Positions 1-7,980 of a stretch of 36,278 bases of DNA are shown here, piece by piece. The notes below the pieces were generated by a model that saw nothing but the letters and a program-made list of their open reading frames with translations, ran no database searches and was not told where the DNA came from. The DNA is taken from positions 1 through 36,278 of the forward strand of contig JANXOP010000107.1 in the NCBI GenBank assembly GCA_025357755.1. The letters are read 5' to 3'. The stretch's first letter is position 1. Every line of letters begins with the position of its first letter. The position numbers and the translations under genes were made by a program. Source of the stretch: Kofleriaceae bacterium (lineage in GTDB: Bacteria; Myxococcota_A; Polyangia; Haliangiales; Haliangiaceae).

Positions 1-489
1 GATCTCCATCACGTCGTACATCGCGAACACGGCGGCGGCCACGAGGCAGAGAATGTGACCCTCACCTGTTCGGCACACCATCGCTCCCTTCATGAAGGCA
101 AGCTTCAGATCTCGGGCTCGGCGCCGAACCTCACGATCACCTACGCGAATCCACCTGCCTCGCCGTCGTCCTCGTCATCGTCGTCGTCGTCCTCGTCGTC
201 GTCCTCGTCGCTCGCGATCGCGCCGGCGATCGATCCGATGGATGTAAGCGAGGCGCTCCGTGCAGCGCGACTTCAACCGCGCGTCGCAGGATCGACGCCC
301 CCCGTGGGGCGTTCGAAGTTCGAGAGCGTCGTCGCCGTGACCCAGGCGAAGCAAGCGCTGAGGACCCTCGGCTTCAGGAAAGCCGAGGCTGCGCGCTATG
401 TCGAGCAGGCGCTCGCGAAGGTCGATAGGCCTGACCTCGAGCTGCTGATCCGTACAGCGCTCGCGTGTTCGCGGCAGGGAATGACCTAG
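1..489 (+). CDS. HNH endonuclease, C-terminal part (5' end outside the window)
   Basis: The frame is open from base 1, so the gene begins upstream. The first 35 visible residues form the HNH nuclease core: the first His pair is in DLHHVVHREHGG, an Asn follows in HEAENV, and the last His pair is in CSAHHRSLHEG. This is the beta-beta-alpha metal fold that nicks or cuts DNA. A run of about 15 serines coded by TCN codons (166-210) then links to a C-terminal helical segment (about 302-480) that resembles RuvA domain III (QAKQALRTLGF, then an acidic or basic helix). HNH proteins with a RuvA-C-like tail occur in myxobacterial genomes and often sit near mobile DNA. A GTG at 55 lies inside the HNH core and is not a plausible start. 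The HNH call is firm, the RuvA-C-like call is moderate, and the biological target is unknown. Confidence 0.8.
   Translation, partial: DLHHVVHREHGGGHEAENVTLTCSAHHRSLHEGKLQISGSAPNLTITYANPPASPSSSSSSSSSSSSSSSLAIAPAIDPMDVSEALRAARLQPRVAGSTPPVGRSKFESVVAVTQAKQALRTLGFRKAEAARYVEQALAKVDRPDLELLIRTALACSRQGMT
166..210 (+). repeat. TCN codon repeat encoding poly-serine linker
   Basis: This is an uninterrupted run of TCG/TCC/TCA codons giving 15 serines between the HNH core and the C-terminal helical domain. It is a low-complexity tract prone to slippage and is probably a flexible linker. Confidence 0.85.
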
Positions 490-726
490 CTTGCTCGCCA
501 GCAGCGGACGATGACCAGGTGTCTCCGGCGCGGCAGACCGCGGGAGCGCGCGAAGCGCCTTCGACCGGGGCGACGCTGCTGAGAAACGCCCGAGGATCGA
601 GATGGAATCGATCCTGCTGGAGGCCACCTGACTGCTTGGATGGCGGAGTGGCTTCGTGCCTCCACCTCACGCAGTCGTCGCACAGAGCTTCGTGCCATCG
701 GATGGAAGGGTGCACTCGTAGTGATC
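490..726. other. No gene recognised; degraded intergenic DNA
   Basis: All frames are open for stretches, as expected at this GC content, but none has a recognisable protein. A short direct repeat of TGGCTTCGTGCC-like sequence occurs near 650 and 688. This is where the rest of the adjacent IS110 transposase gene would be expected, and it is missing. Confidence 0.4.
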
Positions 727-872
727 GCTTGAAGCTCGCGAGTGACGGTTCGAAACGTTCGAACCTCCTTCTTTGGCTCCGCACCGGCTGCGCCGGTCAC
801 CAGACACGCGACGACGTTCGCCTGATGCACGTCGAGGCCACAACACTTCTCGATGATCGCTTCCGTGGTCAC
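727..872 (-). pseudogene. IS110-family transposase, 5' remnant
   Basis: From a GTG at 872, preceded by a GGAAAG ribosome-binding site, about 48 residues read as the N-terminus of an IS110-type transposase: VTTEAIIEKCCGLDVHQ, then VVACLV, then KKEVRTFRTVTRELQ. Asp14 in CGLDVHQ is the first acid of the RuvC-like DEDD nuclease domain of this family. After ELQ the similarity stops: the expected GMESTGVYW block and everything after it are absent, although the frame stays open for another 240 bases with unrelated sequence. An intact IS110 transposase has roughly 300-450 residues, so this is a truncated relic and cannot transpose. It lies beside the HNH gene, which fits a site of past mobile-element insertion. 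The frame is also open upstream of 872, but that part is not family-like. Confidence 0.75.
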
Positions 873-1083
873 CTTTCCAAGAGAGAAGGCGATCGCTGCG
901 CCGCAGGTATCGTTGGAAACTGCTACACGTGCTTCCCGTTTCCAGGTGCCACGAAGGGTGGTATGTGCGGCGCGGGTCAGTCTATTTATCGGGGTTGGAG
1001 CCACCGCAGATCGTCGACCTCGAGCGATCGTCGCCGACACGGATTGGCCCGCGCGACGCCCCGCACAATTTTCACCCCTGGTG

Positions 1084-1113
1084 GCGCCGCCTCCGAAGTA
1101 GACCCCGCGGCGC
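1084..1113 (-). terminator. Possible 3' hairpin after the MshEN gene
   Basis: A perfect 7-bp inverted repeat (GCGCCGC at 1084-1090, GCGGCGC at 1107-1113) with a 16-nt loop starts 17 bases after the stop codon at 1130. It has no T-tract, so it could be a Rho-type end or an mRNA-stabilising hairpin, or chance in GC-rich DNA. Confidence 0.25.
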
Positions 1114-1129
1114 TCTTGGTCTGTTTAGC

Positions 1130-1951
1130 TCAGAAATCGCCGCGGTCGGCCATGCCATGGTCGACGAGCACCGTGACGAGCTTTGCGATCATCTTGTCGT
1201 TGCGCTCCACGAGCCTCTCGAGCTGAGCGATCCGACGTTGTAGGGTCGCGAGCTCGGGGGACGAGCCGCTCGCAAGGGCTGAGGGTGCCGACTTCGGCAT
1301 CGGCGGAGGCGCCTTCGAGGTCGGCAGCGGAGGAGCCTTGGGCGTCGCCGGATAGATCGAGATCGCCGCGGGTGGCGTGAACGGCTCGACCGCGAGCTTC
1401 ACGCCCACATCACCATCCTCGACGAGGAGATCGTCGAGCATCGGCTCGTTGAGCGACTTCTCGACCTCGAGCGGCGGCTCATCCGTGTCGAGCGCGAGCG
1501 GGATGTCGCCGTAGAACCGCGAGAACCCGCGCCCGTAGTACTTGCCGATCGCGCGCTCGAGCATCTTGGGGCCGACGAGCGCGGGCCGGATGTTGAGCTT
1601 GGTGCGCATGCGGAGCTCGTCGAGTACCGTGACGTTCGTCGGATCGGTCATCGCGAGATCGAGGAACTTGCTCGGTTGCGCGTACGGAATCACCGCGTAG
1701 AGATCCGCGAAGTCGGGTGGCACGTGCGCGAGCACGCTCTGCGGAATCTCGATCGCATCGAGATCGATCGGCTCGACTTTGAGCTGGTCGGCGAGCACGC
1801 GCACGAGCTCTGCCTCGGAGACCAGCTTGAGCTCGACGACCGTACGGCCGAGCGAGCCGCCGAAACGCGCTTGCTCGTTGAGCGCGACCCGCAGTGCTTG
1901 CTCCGAGAGCAACCCCGCCTCGATCAACATCGTCCCCAGCCGCTTGCGCAT
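1130..1951 (-). CDS. Stand-alone MshEN (GspE/PilB N-terminal) domain protein
   Basis: This 273-residue protein begins with the two-helix-pair MshEN domain found at the N-terminus of type II secretion and type IV pilus ATPases. [10 protein letters not shown] (residues 4-13) is followed by L20, L24 and Q27, and a second half-motif SLGRTVVE is followed by LVRVLADQ. In established MshEN proteins this motif binds cyclic di-GMP. The domain runs to about residue 145. No Walker motifs follow, so there is no ATPase. Residues about 190-228 are rich in proline and alanine, and residues about 230-265 form a predicted coiled coil ([19 protein letters not shown]), suggesting oligomerisation or docking on a partner. 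The gene starts 5 bases after the lipase-like lipoprotein gene stops, so the two are probably cotranscribed. It is likely a cytoplasmic c-di-GMP-responsive adaptor. The second half-motif has Lys in place of the usual Gly, which may weaken binding. Confidence 0.8.
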   Translation of the reverse strand: MRKRLGTMLIEAGLLSEQALRVALNEQARFGGSLGRTVVELKLVSEAELVRVLADQLKVEPIDLDAIEIPQSVLAHVPPDFADLYAVIPYAQPSKFLDLAMTDPTNVTVLDELRMRTKLNIRPALVGPKMLERAIGKYYGRGFSRFYGDIPLALDTDEPPLEVEKSLNEPMLDDLLVEDGDVGVKLAVEPFTPPAAISIYPATPKAPPLPTSKAPPPMPKSAPSALASGSSPELATLQRRIAQLERLVERNDKMIAKLVTVLVDHGMADRGDF

Positions 1952-1956
1952 GATGC

Positions 1957-3843
1957 TCAGGGCGAGACTACCGTGGCATGGCCGGTCGCGGCCAGCGTGC
2001 CGAGGAACTGCGCCGATTGCTTCTCGGCGCTCGGTACCTCGAACACCACGAAGTGACCGTCCGAGCCCGGCTGCTTCTTGTACTGCGCGAGCACGGCGGT
2101 CACGCCGTTCTCGTTGTCAGCGATCGGGGTCGGCAGCACCGCGCGACCGCGCAGCGTGAGGCCATCGACGGCCTTCTCGTCGGGCAAGCTCACGAGGTCA
2201 CCGCCGAGCGCGGTCGCGAACGCTTCGATCGCGGGATTCGGAGCGTAGGTATCGATGAAGCCTTCGCTCTGGAAGATGTTGCGCGGCGCCATCCGGGTGC
2301 CATCCGGGCCGAGCTGCGGCTCGCGCACCATGTAACGCGCGTAGTTCGCACCATCGGCGCGGTCGATCCACATCTGCGCGAGCGCGAGCGACGGGTTGTC
2401 CTCGTCCATCGGTGAATCGCGCGCGAACGTCGCGATCAGCGAAGGAAAATCGAGCGGCGCGGTCTTGTACAGGAGCGACAGGTATAAGAGGCCTCCGGTG
2501 CCCGAGAGCACGGCACCGGAGAGCGACGGCTCGAATGCGACGAACGCGGGGCCGGTCAGCCCACCCTGCGAGTGACCGAAGAAGTAGACCTTCGTCGGAT
2601 CGATCGTGACGAGACCTCCCGCGCCGTCGTCGAGCGATAGGCCTGTCGCGAGCCGCAGTTGCTCCCACGCATCGGCCGCGCCTTGTAGCGCGTTGTCGCG
2701 ACCCGCGTACGGGTTCGCGAAGTTGAAGAACGCGACCCCCGGATCGAGCTGCGCGGGATCGCGCGGCCCGTGCAGCACCTGATCGGTCGAGATCGTGGCG
2801 ATGCCTTGCGCGGCGAGGCGGAGCCCGGTGCCGTCGTCGACGAACGATTCGTAGTCACCACCGGTGCCGTGCGCGTAGATCGCGAGCGGCCAGCCGGCGG
2901 TCGGCTTCGCACCGAGCGGCAGCGTGAGGGCGAACCGCATCGGTTCGGTGCGCTGGACGATCGCCGCCCCATCGACGCCGATCTTGATCTCGCCACCCGT
3001 CGACGTGTACGGCGGCTCGCCGGTCTGAAAGTTCGGTTGCGTGTACGCGCCCGTGATCAGCACGTACGACGCGGTCGTCTTCGTCACGATCGTCGTCGCG
3101 ACCGGCGCATCGGCGCCGTACACGCCCTTGCGCAGCGCGGGGCCGACCTGCGTGACGTGCTGGGTCGTGAACACGCTCGCCGAGACCACGTCGCTCGTGC
3201 CGCCGTGCGCGGCGAGCCACGTGACGAGCGGCTTGTACGCCGCGCGTGCTGCGGTCATCGCCACACTGCCGCCGCCGCTGCCGAGCAGCGTCGAGAAATC
3301 ATTCGCGCGCACGATCGGCGCGCCCGCGAGATCGAGGATCCGATCCGTGAGCACGAGCGCGTAGGTCGTGCCTTCATCGAGCGTGAAGCCCGGATACGGC
3401 CGGACGACGAGCCGGAACGCGCCGATCGTGTTCGTCGCTTCGTCGCGATAGCTCGCGATGATCGGCGTACGGATGCCGAGGTTCGGCGATGCCGGATCCA
3501 CGTTCACGAGATAGACCGACGCGGTCGGGGTGAGCGAACCCGCCGGATCCGGCAAGCTCCTGGGATCGAGCGGCGCGGTGAACCGCGACGACATCGCACC
3601 ATTGAGCCCGAACCCGTCGAGCGCCTGCGCCGCGACGCGATACTGATCGAGGATGATGCTGTTCGCCGGAAAGTTCGTCAGGTCAAGCGTGCCGTCGGCG
3701 TTGCGATGGATGTCGTTCGGAAACGGCAGCGCGTAGTAGTCATCGCCCGGCGCCTCGACCGCGAACAGCGCGGTGGTGCCCATGACGTTGTCTCCGCATG
3801 CCGCAAATCCGACCAAAAAGGCGATCGTCTGTAAGCCCCTCAT
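1957..3843 (-). CDS. Lipase-like lipoprotein, alpha/beta hydrolase fold
   Basis: This 628-residue protein was started at the ATG at 3843 because it gives a proper lipoprotein signal peptide (MRGLQTIAFLVGFAACGDN, lipobox cysteine C16). The frame stays open upstream, but that part is Arg-rich and not protein-like. The C-terminal half carries the alpha/beta-hydrolase oxyanion segment IYAHGTGGDY and the nucleophile elbow GHSQGG with Ser425. A His near the C-terminus (SDGHFVVFE) could complete the triad. The N-terminal 200 residues (ALPFPNDIHR, then DGFGLNGAMSSRF) resemble the N-terminal domain of large extracellular or outer-membrane lipases of the Pla-1/cef and virulence-factor-lipase type. It is probably anchored in the outer membrane, where it cleaves an ester lipid; the substrate is unknown. 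The MshEN gene follows 5 bases after its stop. Confidence 0.8.
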   Translation of the reverse strand: MRGLQTIAFLVGFAACGDNVMGTTALFAVEAPGDDYYALPFPNDIHRNADGTLDLTNFPANSIILDQYRVAAQALDGFGLNGAMSSRFTAPLDPRSLPDPAGSLTPTASVYLVNVDPASPNLGIRTPIIASYRDEATNTIGAFRLVVRPYPGFTLDEGTTYALVLTDRILDLAGAPIVRANDFSTLLGSGGGSVAMTAARAAYKPLVTWLAAHGGTSDVVSASVFTTQHVTQVGPALRKGVYGADAPVATTIVTKTTASYVLITGAYTQPNFQTGEPPYTSTGGEIKIGVDGAAIVQRTEPMRFALTLPLGAKPTAGWPLAIYAHGTGGDYESFVDDGTGLRLAAQGIATISTDQVLHGPRDPAQLDPGVAFFNFANPYAGRDNALQGAADAWEQLRLATGLSLDDGAGGLVTIDPTKVYFFGHSQGGLTGPAFVAFEPSLSGAVLSGTGGLLYLSLLYKTAPLDFPSLIATFARDSPMDEDNPSLALAQMWIDRADGANYARYMVREPQLGPDGTRMAPRNIFQSEGFIDTYAPNPAIEAFATALGGDLVSLPDEKAVDGLTLRGRAVLPTPIADNENGVTAVLAQYKKQPGSDGHFVVFEVPSAEKQSAQFLGTLAATGHATVVSP

Positions 3844-3936
3844 CGCCGCGCAACCTATCACTATCCCGAGGATCGACTGGGAAATCTGAGTCCGCACGGA
3901 CCGAAGTAGCCGAGATGTCGTGCGCGCGCGTGGCAT

Positions 3937-4215
3937 GTGCGCTGCAACGTCGGGTGGCGACCGTGCTCGCGCGCGTCGACCTCGACAACAGCGAGGCCAC
4001 GCCGGTGGTCTACCCGACGACGTACACGTCGTTCGCGATTCGCCCCGATCAGCGCGACGGGCGTCGGCAAGGGCGCGGCCTTCATCGAGCCGTTCGTCAC
4101 CGGCGCGAGCGATGGTTCCACCGTCGTGATCGTCCGCGCGGGCTCGGTCGCGATCTCGCACGATGGGGGCGCCACGTTCGGCGCAAACGTCGCGCTGCCG
4201 ATCGTCGCGAACTGA
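3937..4215 (+). pseudogene. Frameshifted remnant ending in a BNR-like motif
   Basis: Two protein-like stretches lie in different plus-strand frames. About 3957-4047 reads VATVLARVDLDNSEATPVVY and then TSFAIRPD. From about 4048 a second frame reads ISATGVGKGAAFIEPF, then SVAISHDGGATF, and stops at 4213-4215. SxDGGxTF is the Asp-box (BNR) signature of sialidase-like beta-propellers. One frame change near 4045 would join the halves. No plausible start, ribosome-binding site or signal peptide precedes them. This looks like the 3' end of a decayed gene for a surface repeat protein, but a spurious GC-rich frame cannot be excluded. The rest of 3844-4218 holds nothing I recognise. Confidence 0.35.
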
Positions 4216-4218
4216 GCT

Positions 4219-4704
4219 TCAGCGGCGGTCCCGAATCGCGAGCAACAGAGGAACGAGTTGCATGTCGCGGACACGACCGGTCGAGCGCTTGATCTCGATC
4301 AGCGTGTCGAGATCGATGATCCGCACGCGAAGCTCCGCGTCGATGATCTCGTTTGTGTGGGGTAGCAGGTCCTCGTAGCCACGGGCGTCATGTAGCCGGA
4401 GCAGCACGTCGAGCGGCCCGTGGTTCGTGATCAAGTTCAGCTGGCCCTGCCCTGACAGATGCTGCGCCGTGGGCACGATGTCTCTGTCAGGACCAACCGG
4501 ACGGAATCGCGTGTCGAGCTTGGTCAGCACGGATAGCAAACGACCGATCCCGGCAGCGTCCTGGCGAGGAACGATATCGAGGTCCTGCGTCGTGATCGGG
4601 GCGCCGTGGATCACCGCGGCAGCACCGCCGACGATGATAAATTCGATCCCCGCGCCAGATAGCTCGCGCAGCAGTGCCTCGAGGTCAGCGGTCGGCGGCC
4701 GCAC
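4219..4704 (-). CDS. Nucleotidyltransferase-fold protein (AbiEii/DUF6036-like)
   Basis: This 161-residue protein starts at GTG 4704, overlapping the end of the upstream 57-codon gene by 20 bases. The core has the minimal nucleotidyltransferase pattern: FIIVGGAAAVIHG (Gly26-Gly27) and then TTQDLDIV (Asp41, Asp43), the metal-binding pair. A third acid may lie in LDVLLRLHDARGYEDLL, and the C-terminal IIDLDTLIEIKRSTGRVRD resembles the helix that closes AbiEii- and DUF6036-type proteins. Such proteins transfer NMP to tRNA or protein and often act as the toxin of toxin-antitoxin or abortive-infection pairs. The small partner gene directly upstream fits that arrangement. It is the last gene of a probable operon beginning at 8535. 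The fold is quite sure; the toxin role is inferred only from arrangement. Confidence 0.7.
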   Translation of the reverse strand: MRPPTADLEALLRELSGAGIEFIIVGGAAAVIHGAPITTQDLDIVPRQDAAGIGRLLSVLTKLDTRFRPVGPDRDIVPTAQHLSGQGQLNLITNHGPLDVLLRLHDARGYEDLLPHTNEIIDAELRVRIIDLDTLIEIKRSTGRVRDMQLVPLLLAIRDRR

Positions 4705-4858
4705 GCGCCAACCGTTCGAGCACCGCCGCCGAGCGGCTCGCGGCCCGAAGCCGCTCGATCATCGACATCCCACGGTACCAATCGATCAGCGAGTGATCGA
4801 CTTCGTCGACCGCCTTCTGCTCTGCTGGATCGGCCTGCATCGCCGTAGTCTGCCACAT
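4685..4858 (-). CDS. Small 57-aa protein paired with the nucleotidyltransferase
   Basis: The ATG at 4858 lies one base after the prs stop codon, so translation is probably coupled to prs. The last 20 bases overlap the start of the nucleotidyltransferase gene. The product is an all-helical acidic/basic peptide (VDEVDHSLIDWYRGMS, then MIERLRAASRSAAVLERLA). The pattern LIDWYRGMSMIERL resembles the small proteins that often precede nucleotidyltransferase-fold genes in delta-proteobacteria and cyanobacteria, which are candidate antitoxins or partner subunits. I do not recognise a named family. The frame is open upstream, but that part overlaps prs antiparallel to no recognised domain, so the short start is preferred. 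Confidence 0.55.
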   Translation of the reverse strand: MWQTTAMQADPAEQKAVDEVDHSLIDWYRGMSMIERLRAASRSAAVLERLARAAADR

Positions 4859-4859
4859 C

Positions 4860-5753
4860 TCAGAGGTAGAGCTTCGCGGCTTCGGCGATCGAGTCCGCGA
4901 CGCAGATCCGGTTCGACGCGTGCGTGATCGTGTTGCACGTGACGATGCCCGAGGCGCCGGCGGCGACGAGGTCGGTCTCGACGGCATCGGCGAACACCGC
5001 GTGGATCGCGACGCACACCGGCGGTGCGCTTCCGGCCGCGCGCAACGACCGCGTCGCCTCGAGCAGGGTCTTGCCGGTCGAGACGATGTCGTCGATCAAC
5101 ACCGGCGTGTGACCGTTCCACTCGCGCTGGCTCGCGGACACCGAGACATCGCGGTCACCGCGGCGAGTCTTCAACAGGATCTCGAAGGGCGCGCCACACG
5201 CGGCCGCCACCGCGGCGACCCACTGCTCGCTCTCGGCATCGGGACCGACGAGTACCGGCTTGGTGATCTCGGCGCGGACCCACGCGGCGATCGCGGTCGC
5301 CGCATGCGCGACCGTGGTCGGGATCGTGTAGACGCCGCCCGCATTTTGATCGAGCGCGTCGATCCGGTGGAGGTGCGGATCGACCGTGACCAACCAATCG
5401 ACACTCGCCGAGACCATGCGCGCGAAGTACTTTGCGGTGACCCCTTCGCCCGGTCGGAACGCGACGTCCTGGCGCAAGAACGCGAGGTACGGTGCGACCA
5501 GCCCGACCTTGTTTGCACCGAGGTCACGCGCGGTCGCGGCGAGGAACGCCATCTCGAGGAAGCGGTCGGCCGGCGCCGGGTACAGGCTGCCGCACAAGAT
5601 CACGTGCTCGCCGTCGAGCGGACGCGGGATCCGCACGTAGATCTCGCCATCGGGAAACCGGCGCACCTCGGGCGTGATCAGCTCGACGTCGAGCCGATTC
5701 GCGAGCTTGGTAGCGTGCTCTTCGCTGGCGGCAAGAGCGATGACGACGGTCAC
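4860..5753 (-). CDS. prs: Ribose-phosphate pyrophosphokinase (PRPP synthetase)
   Basis: This 297-residue enzyme makes 5-phosphoribosyl 1-pyrophosphate from ribose 5-phosphate and ATP for nucleotide, histidine and tryptophan synthesis. The family features appear in order: RRFPDGEIYVRI near residue 31, the flexible-loop motif RQDVAFRPGEGVTAK, the metal-binding VTVDPHLHRID, and the PRPP-binding loop VLIDDIVSTGKTL. It is slightly shorter than the usual 310-320 residues of class I enzymes, and the loop and spacing look more like the archaeal-type (class III) or Prs-like forms. If so, it might be less sensitive to ADP or phosphate regulation. It sits in the middle of a minus-strand operon, 12 bases after the secreted hydrolase gene. 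That is an unusual place for a housekeeping prs, so a second copy elsewhere in the genome is possible. Confidence 0.88.
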   Translation of the reverse strand: MTVVIALAASEEHATKLANRLDVELITPEVRRFPDGEIYVRIPRPLDGEHVILCGSLYPAPADRFLEMAFLAATARDLGANKVGLVAPYLAFLRQDVAFRPGEGVTAKYFARMVSASVDWLVTVDPHLHRIDALDQNAGGVYTIPTTVAHAATAIAAWVRAEITKPVLVGPDAESEQWVAAVAAACGAPFEILLKTRRGDRDVSVSASQREWNGHTPVLIDDIVSTGKTLLEATRSLRAAGSAPPVCVAIHAVFADAVETDLVAAGASGIVTCNTITHASNRICVADSIAEAAKLYL

Positions 5754-5765
5754 CGCCCTACTTTA

Positions 5766-6689
5766 TCAAAGCGCTTTGAGTGGCGTGAGGTGCAACAGCG
5801 CCGGAATGACCTTGCCGCTCGTCACGATCGCCATGTGTTCGTATTGCGAACGAATGTAAAGGAGCTTCGCGCCCTTCTCCCGCTTGGAGAACCCGCTCGC
5901 CGAGTCCGGCATCTTCTCGCGGGCGACCGCGAACTTGTACTTCTTGACGAACGCGGCAGATTCCTGCGCCGTCGACGCACCGACGACGATCAGCTTGTGC
6001 TCGTCGGCGCGCTTGCCGTTGCCGATGTACTCGTCGAACGCTGCTTCACCGGCGTACATCGCATCGAGCAAGATGATCTGCTCGACCAGGCGGTGATCGA
6101 CCCACTGCATGATCGTGCGGAACGCGCCGCTGTGGCCCATCACGATCACCGGCCCATCCGGGAGGTGCAGGTTCGCGCGGGTGACCGCGCGGCGAAGGTC
6201 CTTGAGCGCTGGCCAGTTGACCGCATCGTCGTTCGACGCCGGCGCATCGGGGACGATGAACATCGCGTTCTGATGGCTCGCCTTGAACTGGCGTGCGAGC
6301 TCGTGATCGCGCCAGGCACCGTCGGCGTTGGTCCAGTAACCGTGCACGTAGATCACCGTGCCCGCGGTCTCGCGGTTGTAATCGGCGGGCACCCAGACGT
6401 GGACCGAACCGGCCGACGTGTTGATCCGCCAGTGCTTGCCACCGGCGACGGTGTCTTCTTTTTTGTCGAGCCGGCTCTCGCCATCGTCTTTCGTCCGCTG
6501 CGGACGCGCGAGGTGCGGGCTCGGCGAGGTCATCCGCGCAGCTTTTTTCGGCGCCGGTGCAGGCGCTTCGTCTGGTGGCGTGTTTTCCCCGGGTGAGCCC
6601 GGCTCGTCGGTCGCTGCGGGTTCGACGACCGGCTGGGCGAACACGGGCGACGCGGCAACCAACAGCGCTGCGAGGACGATCAGCTTCAT
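5766..6689 (-). CDS. Secreted alpha/beta hydrolase
   Basis: This 307-residue protein has a clear signal peptide (MKLIVLAALLVAASPVFA, cut before QPVV). A Pro/Ala/Lys-rich stretch of about 50 residues follows, then an alpha/beta-hydrolase domain. The oxyanion strand is TVIYVHGYW, the nucleophile elbow is VIVMGHSGAF (Ser in GHSGAF), and the catalytic His is probably in RSQYEHMAI near the C-terminus. The acid is unclear; ILLDAMYAG and IVVGAST are the candidate strands. It is probably periplasmic or secreted, hydrolysing an ester or amide; the substrate cannot be read from sequence. Its ATG overlaps the last four bases of the upstream secreted protein gene (6686-6689), indicating coupled translation, and prs follows 12 bases downstream. 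Confidence 0.78.
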   Translation of the reverse strand: MKLIVLAALLVAASPVFAQPVVEPAATDEPGSPGENTPPDEAPAPAPKKAARMTSPSPHLARPQRTKDDGESRLDKKEDTVAGGKHWRINTSAGSVHVWVPADYNRETAGTVIYVHGYWTNADGAWRDHELARQFKASHQNAMFIVPDAPASNDDAVNWPALKDLRRAVTRANLHLPDGPVIVMGHSGAFRTIMQWVDHRLVEQIILLDAMYAGEAAFDEYIGNGKRADEHKLIVVGASTAQESAAFVKKYKFAVAREKMPDSASGFSKREKGAKLLYIRSQYEHMAIVTSGKVIPALLHLTPLKAL

Positions 6690-7948
6690 TTCTTCGAGTC
6701 CTTGACCGGTGGATTGGCCGCACCATTCGGTTTCGGCGCCGTGATCATCAGGTGAACGTGCTTGGCGCTATCGGGATAGCCATAGCGAAACGGCAGCCGA
6801 CGCTTCGGTTGCGCCTTCCACATCTCGACCATCGCATCGCTGACGTTCTTGTCGGCATCGTCGAGGAAGGCGCCCTCGAACGTGCCGTACGTGGTCTGCG
6901 TGAAGCCGCCCTTCTTGGCCCAGCGCGGTGCGATGCCGGTGGAGTCCGAGACCATCCACTGCATGTGCGCGAGCAAGAAGTCGCGGATGCCCGAGAACCC
7001 GTCGTTCCAGACGAGGTAGCTCGCCGCCTTCGTCATCGCGACGACCTGGCCCTTCGCCTCGAGATACTTCTGCAGCCCCGAGCCCTTGAACGCCTTGTCC
7101 CCGAGGTTGAACGCGATGTGGCGATGCGTGACGAGCACGGCCTTGGGATCACCGGCCTTGCGAAACTGGAGCTCCATGTTCGTAAACGCGGGCGAGAAAT
7201 CGGTGTCGACCCACCCGCCTTTGATCTTCTTCGCGGTCTTCTTCGACAGCGCCGCGATCTCGGACTGGCTGAGGTAGTGCAGCGTGCCGTCGTCGTTGAT
7301 CGAGAAGTACGACAGCTTCACCGGCTCGTAGCCCATCGCGGTCATCCCGGTGATGTGGAACGAGAGCTGGCCAGGAATGCCGCCGACCTCGAGCTTGCGC
7401 ATGTTCTCGCTCGTCGAGTCGTGCAGCGAGAGCAGGCCATCGATCGCATCGCGATAGTTGCCGAGCGCCTCGCGCAGCTTCGCCTTGTTGAGCTTGGCGA
7501 GCCGCGTCGGATCACCAGCGTGCTCGAGCGAGATCGTCGTGATGTCGGTCGCGTTCGGATACGTGACGAGCGCCGAGGCGAGGTCGCCACCGCCGAACGG
7601 ATAGACCACCGTCTTCGGAAGATCGGTCGGCCGCAGCGGCGCGAAGAACGCCTCGGCAGGGACCGCATAGGTCTTCTGGAACTCGGCGTAGCGCTTCGCC
7701 ATCACGTCGCAGTGCTTGTCGATGGTCGCCTTGTCGGCGTCGGCCGGCAGCGCTTCGAGTTGATCGTTCGCCTTGCCGGCCGGGCCACACGCGACTTCTC
7801 GGTAATAGAGCTTCGCGTCGGAGGTGAAATCGGCCGCGACGTCGTCCCCTGCGGCAGCGACGCCGGACAACGCGACGAACGCGACGAACGCGACGACCAC
7901 CAAGAGAGCAGCTCGCAACATGGTGCTTCGGGACCCTGGATTTTTCAT
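6686..7948 (-). CDS. Secreted protein of unknown function
   Basis: This is a 420-residue protein with a hydrophobic N-terminus (MLRAALLVVVAFVAFVALSGVAAA) typical of an export signal. The ATG at 7948 is used, but ATG 7918, which begins that hydrophobic stretch, is an equally good start. The body has no motif I recognise. Conspicuous stretches are VVYPFGGGDLASALVTYPNA, SLEHAGDP, VTHRHIAFNLGD and the C-terminal HVHLMITAPKPNG. It lacks Walker, hydrolase-elbow and metal-protease signatures. The YPFGGGD and LxxxAGDP pattern might mark a substrate-binding pocket, which is speculation. It lies between the thioesterase-like gene (32 bases upstream) and the alpha/beta hydrolase (4-base overlap), so it probably acts with that hydrolase in the periplasm. 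Confidence 0.65.
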   Translation of the reverse strand: MKNPGSRSTMLRAALLVVVAFVAFVALSGVAAAGDDVAADFTSDAKLYYREVACGPAGKANDQLEALPADADKATIDKHCDVMAKRYAEFQKTYAVPAEAFFAPLRPTDLPKTVVYPFGGGDLASALVTYPNATDITTISLEHAGDPTRLAKLNKAKLREALGNYRDAIDGLLSLHDSTSENMRKLEVGGIPGQLSFHITGMTAMGYEPVKLSYFSINDDGTLHYLSQSEIAALSKKTAKKIKGGWVDTDFSPAFTNMELQFRKAGDPKAVLVTHRHIAFNLGDKAFKGSGLQKYLEAKGQVVAMTKAASYLVWNDGFSGIRDFLLAHMQWMVSDSTGIAPRWAKKGGFTQTTYGTFEGAFLDDADKNVSDAMVEMWKAQPKRRLPFRYGYPDSAKHVHLMITAPKPNGAANPPVKDSKK

Positions 7949-7980
7949 ACGCTGTTCGGATCGACGGCGCGATTAATTGG

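Noticed and set aside
636-720. tRNA-like string GGATGGCGGAGTGG
   Set aside because: It looks like the start of a Ser/Leu tRNA, but no cloverleaf, anticodon stem or T-arm (GGTTCGAATCC) follows.
465-1226. 253-codon plus-strand open frame across the IS110 remnant
   Set aside because: No protein similarity; it runs antisense to the transposase N-terminus and has no ribosome-binding site.
4920-6596. 558-codon plus-strand open frame opposite prs and the alpha/beta hydrolase
   Set aside because: Antisense shadow; prs motifs on the other strand are decisive.
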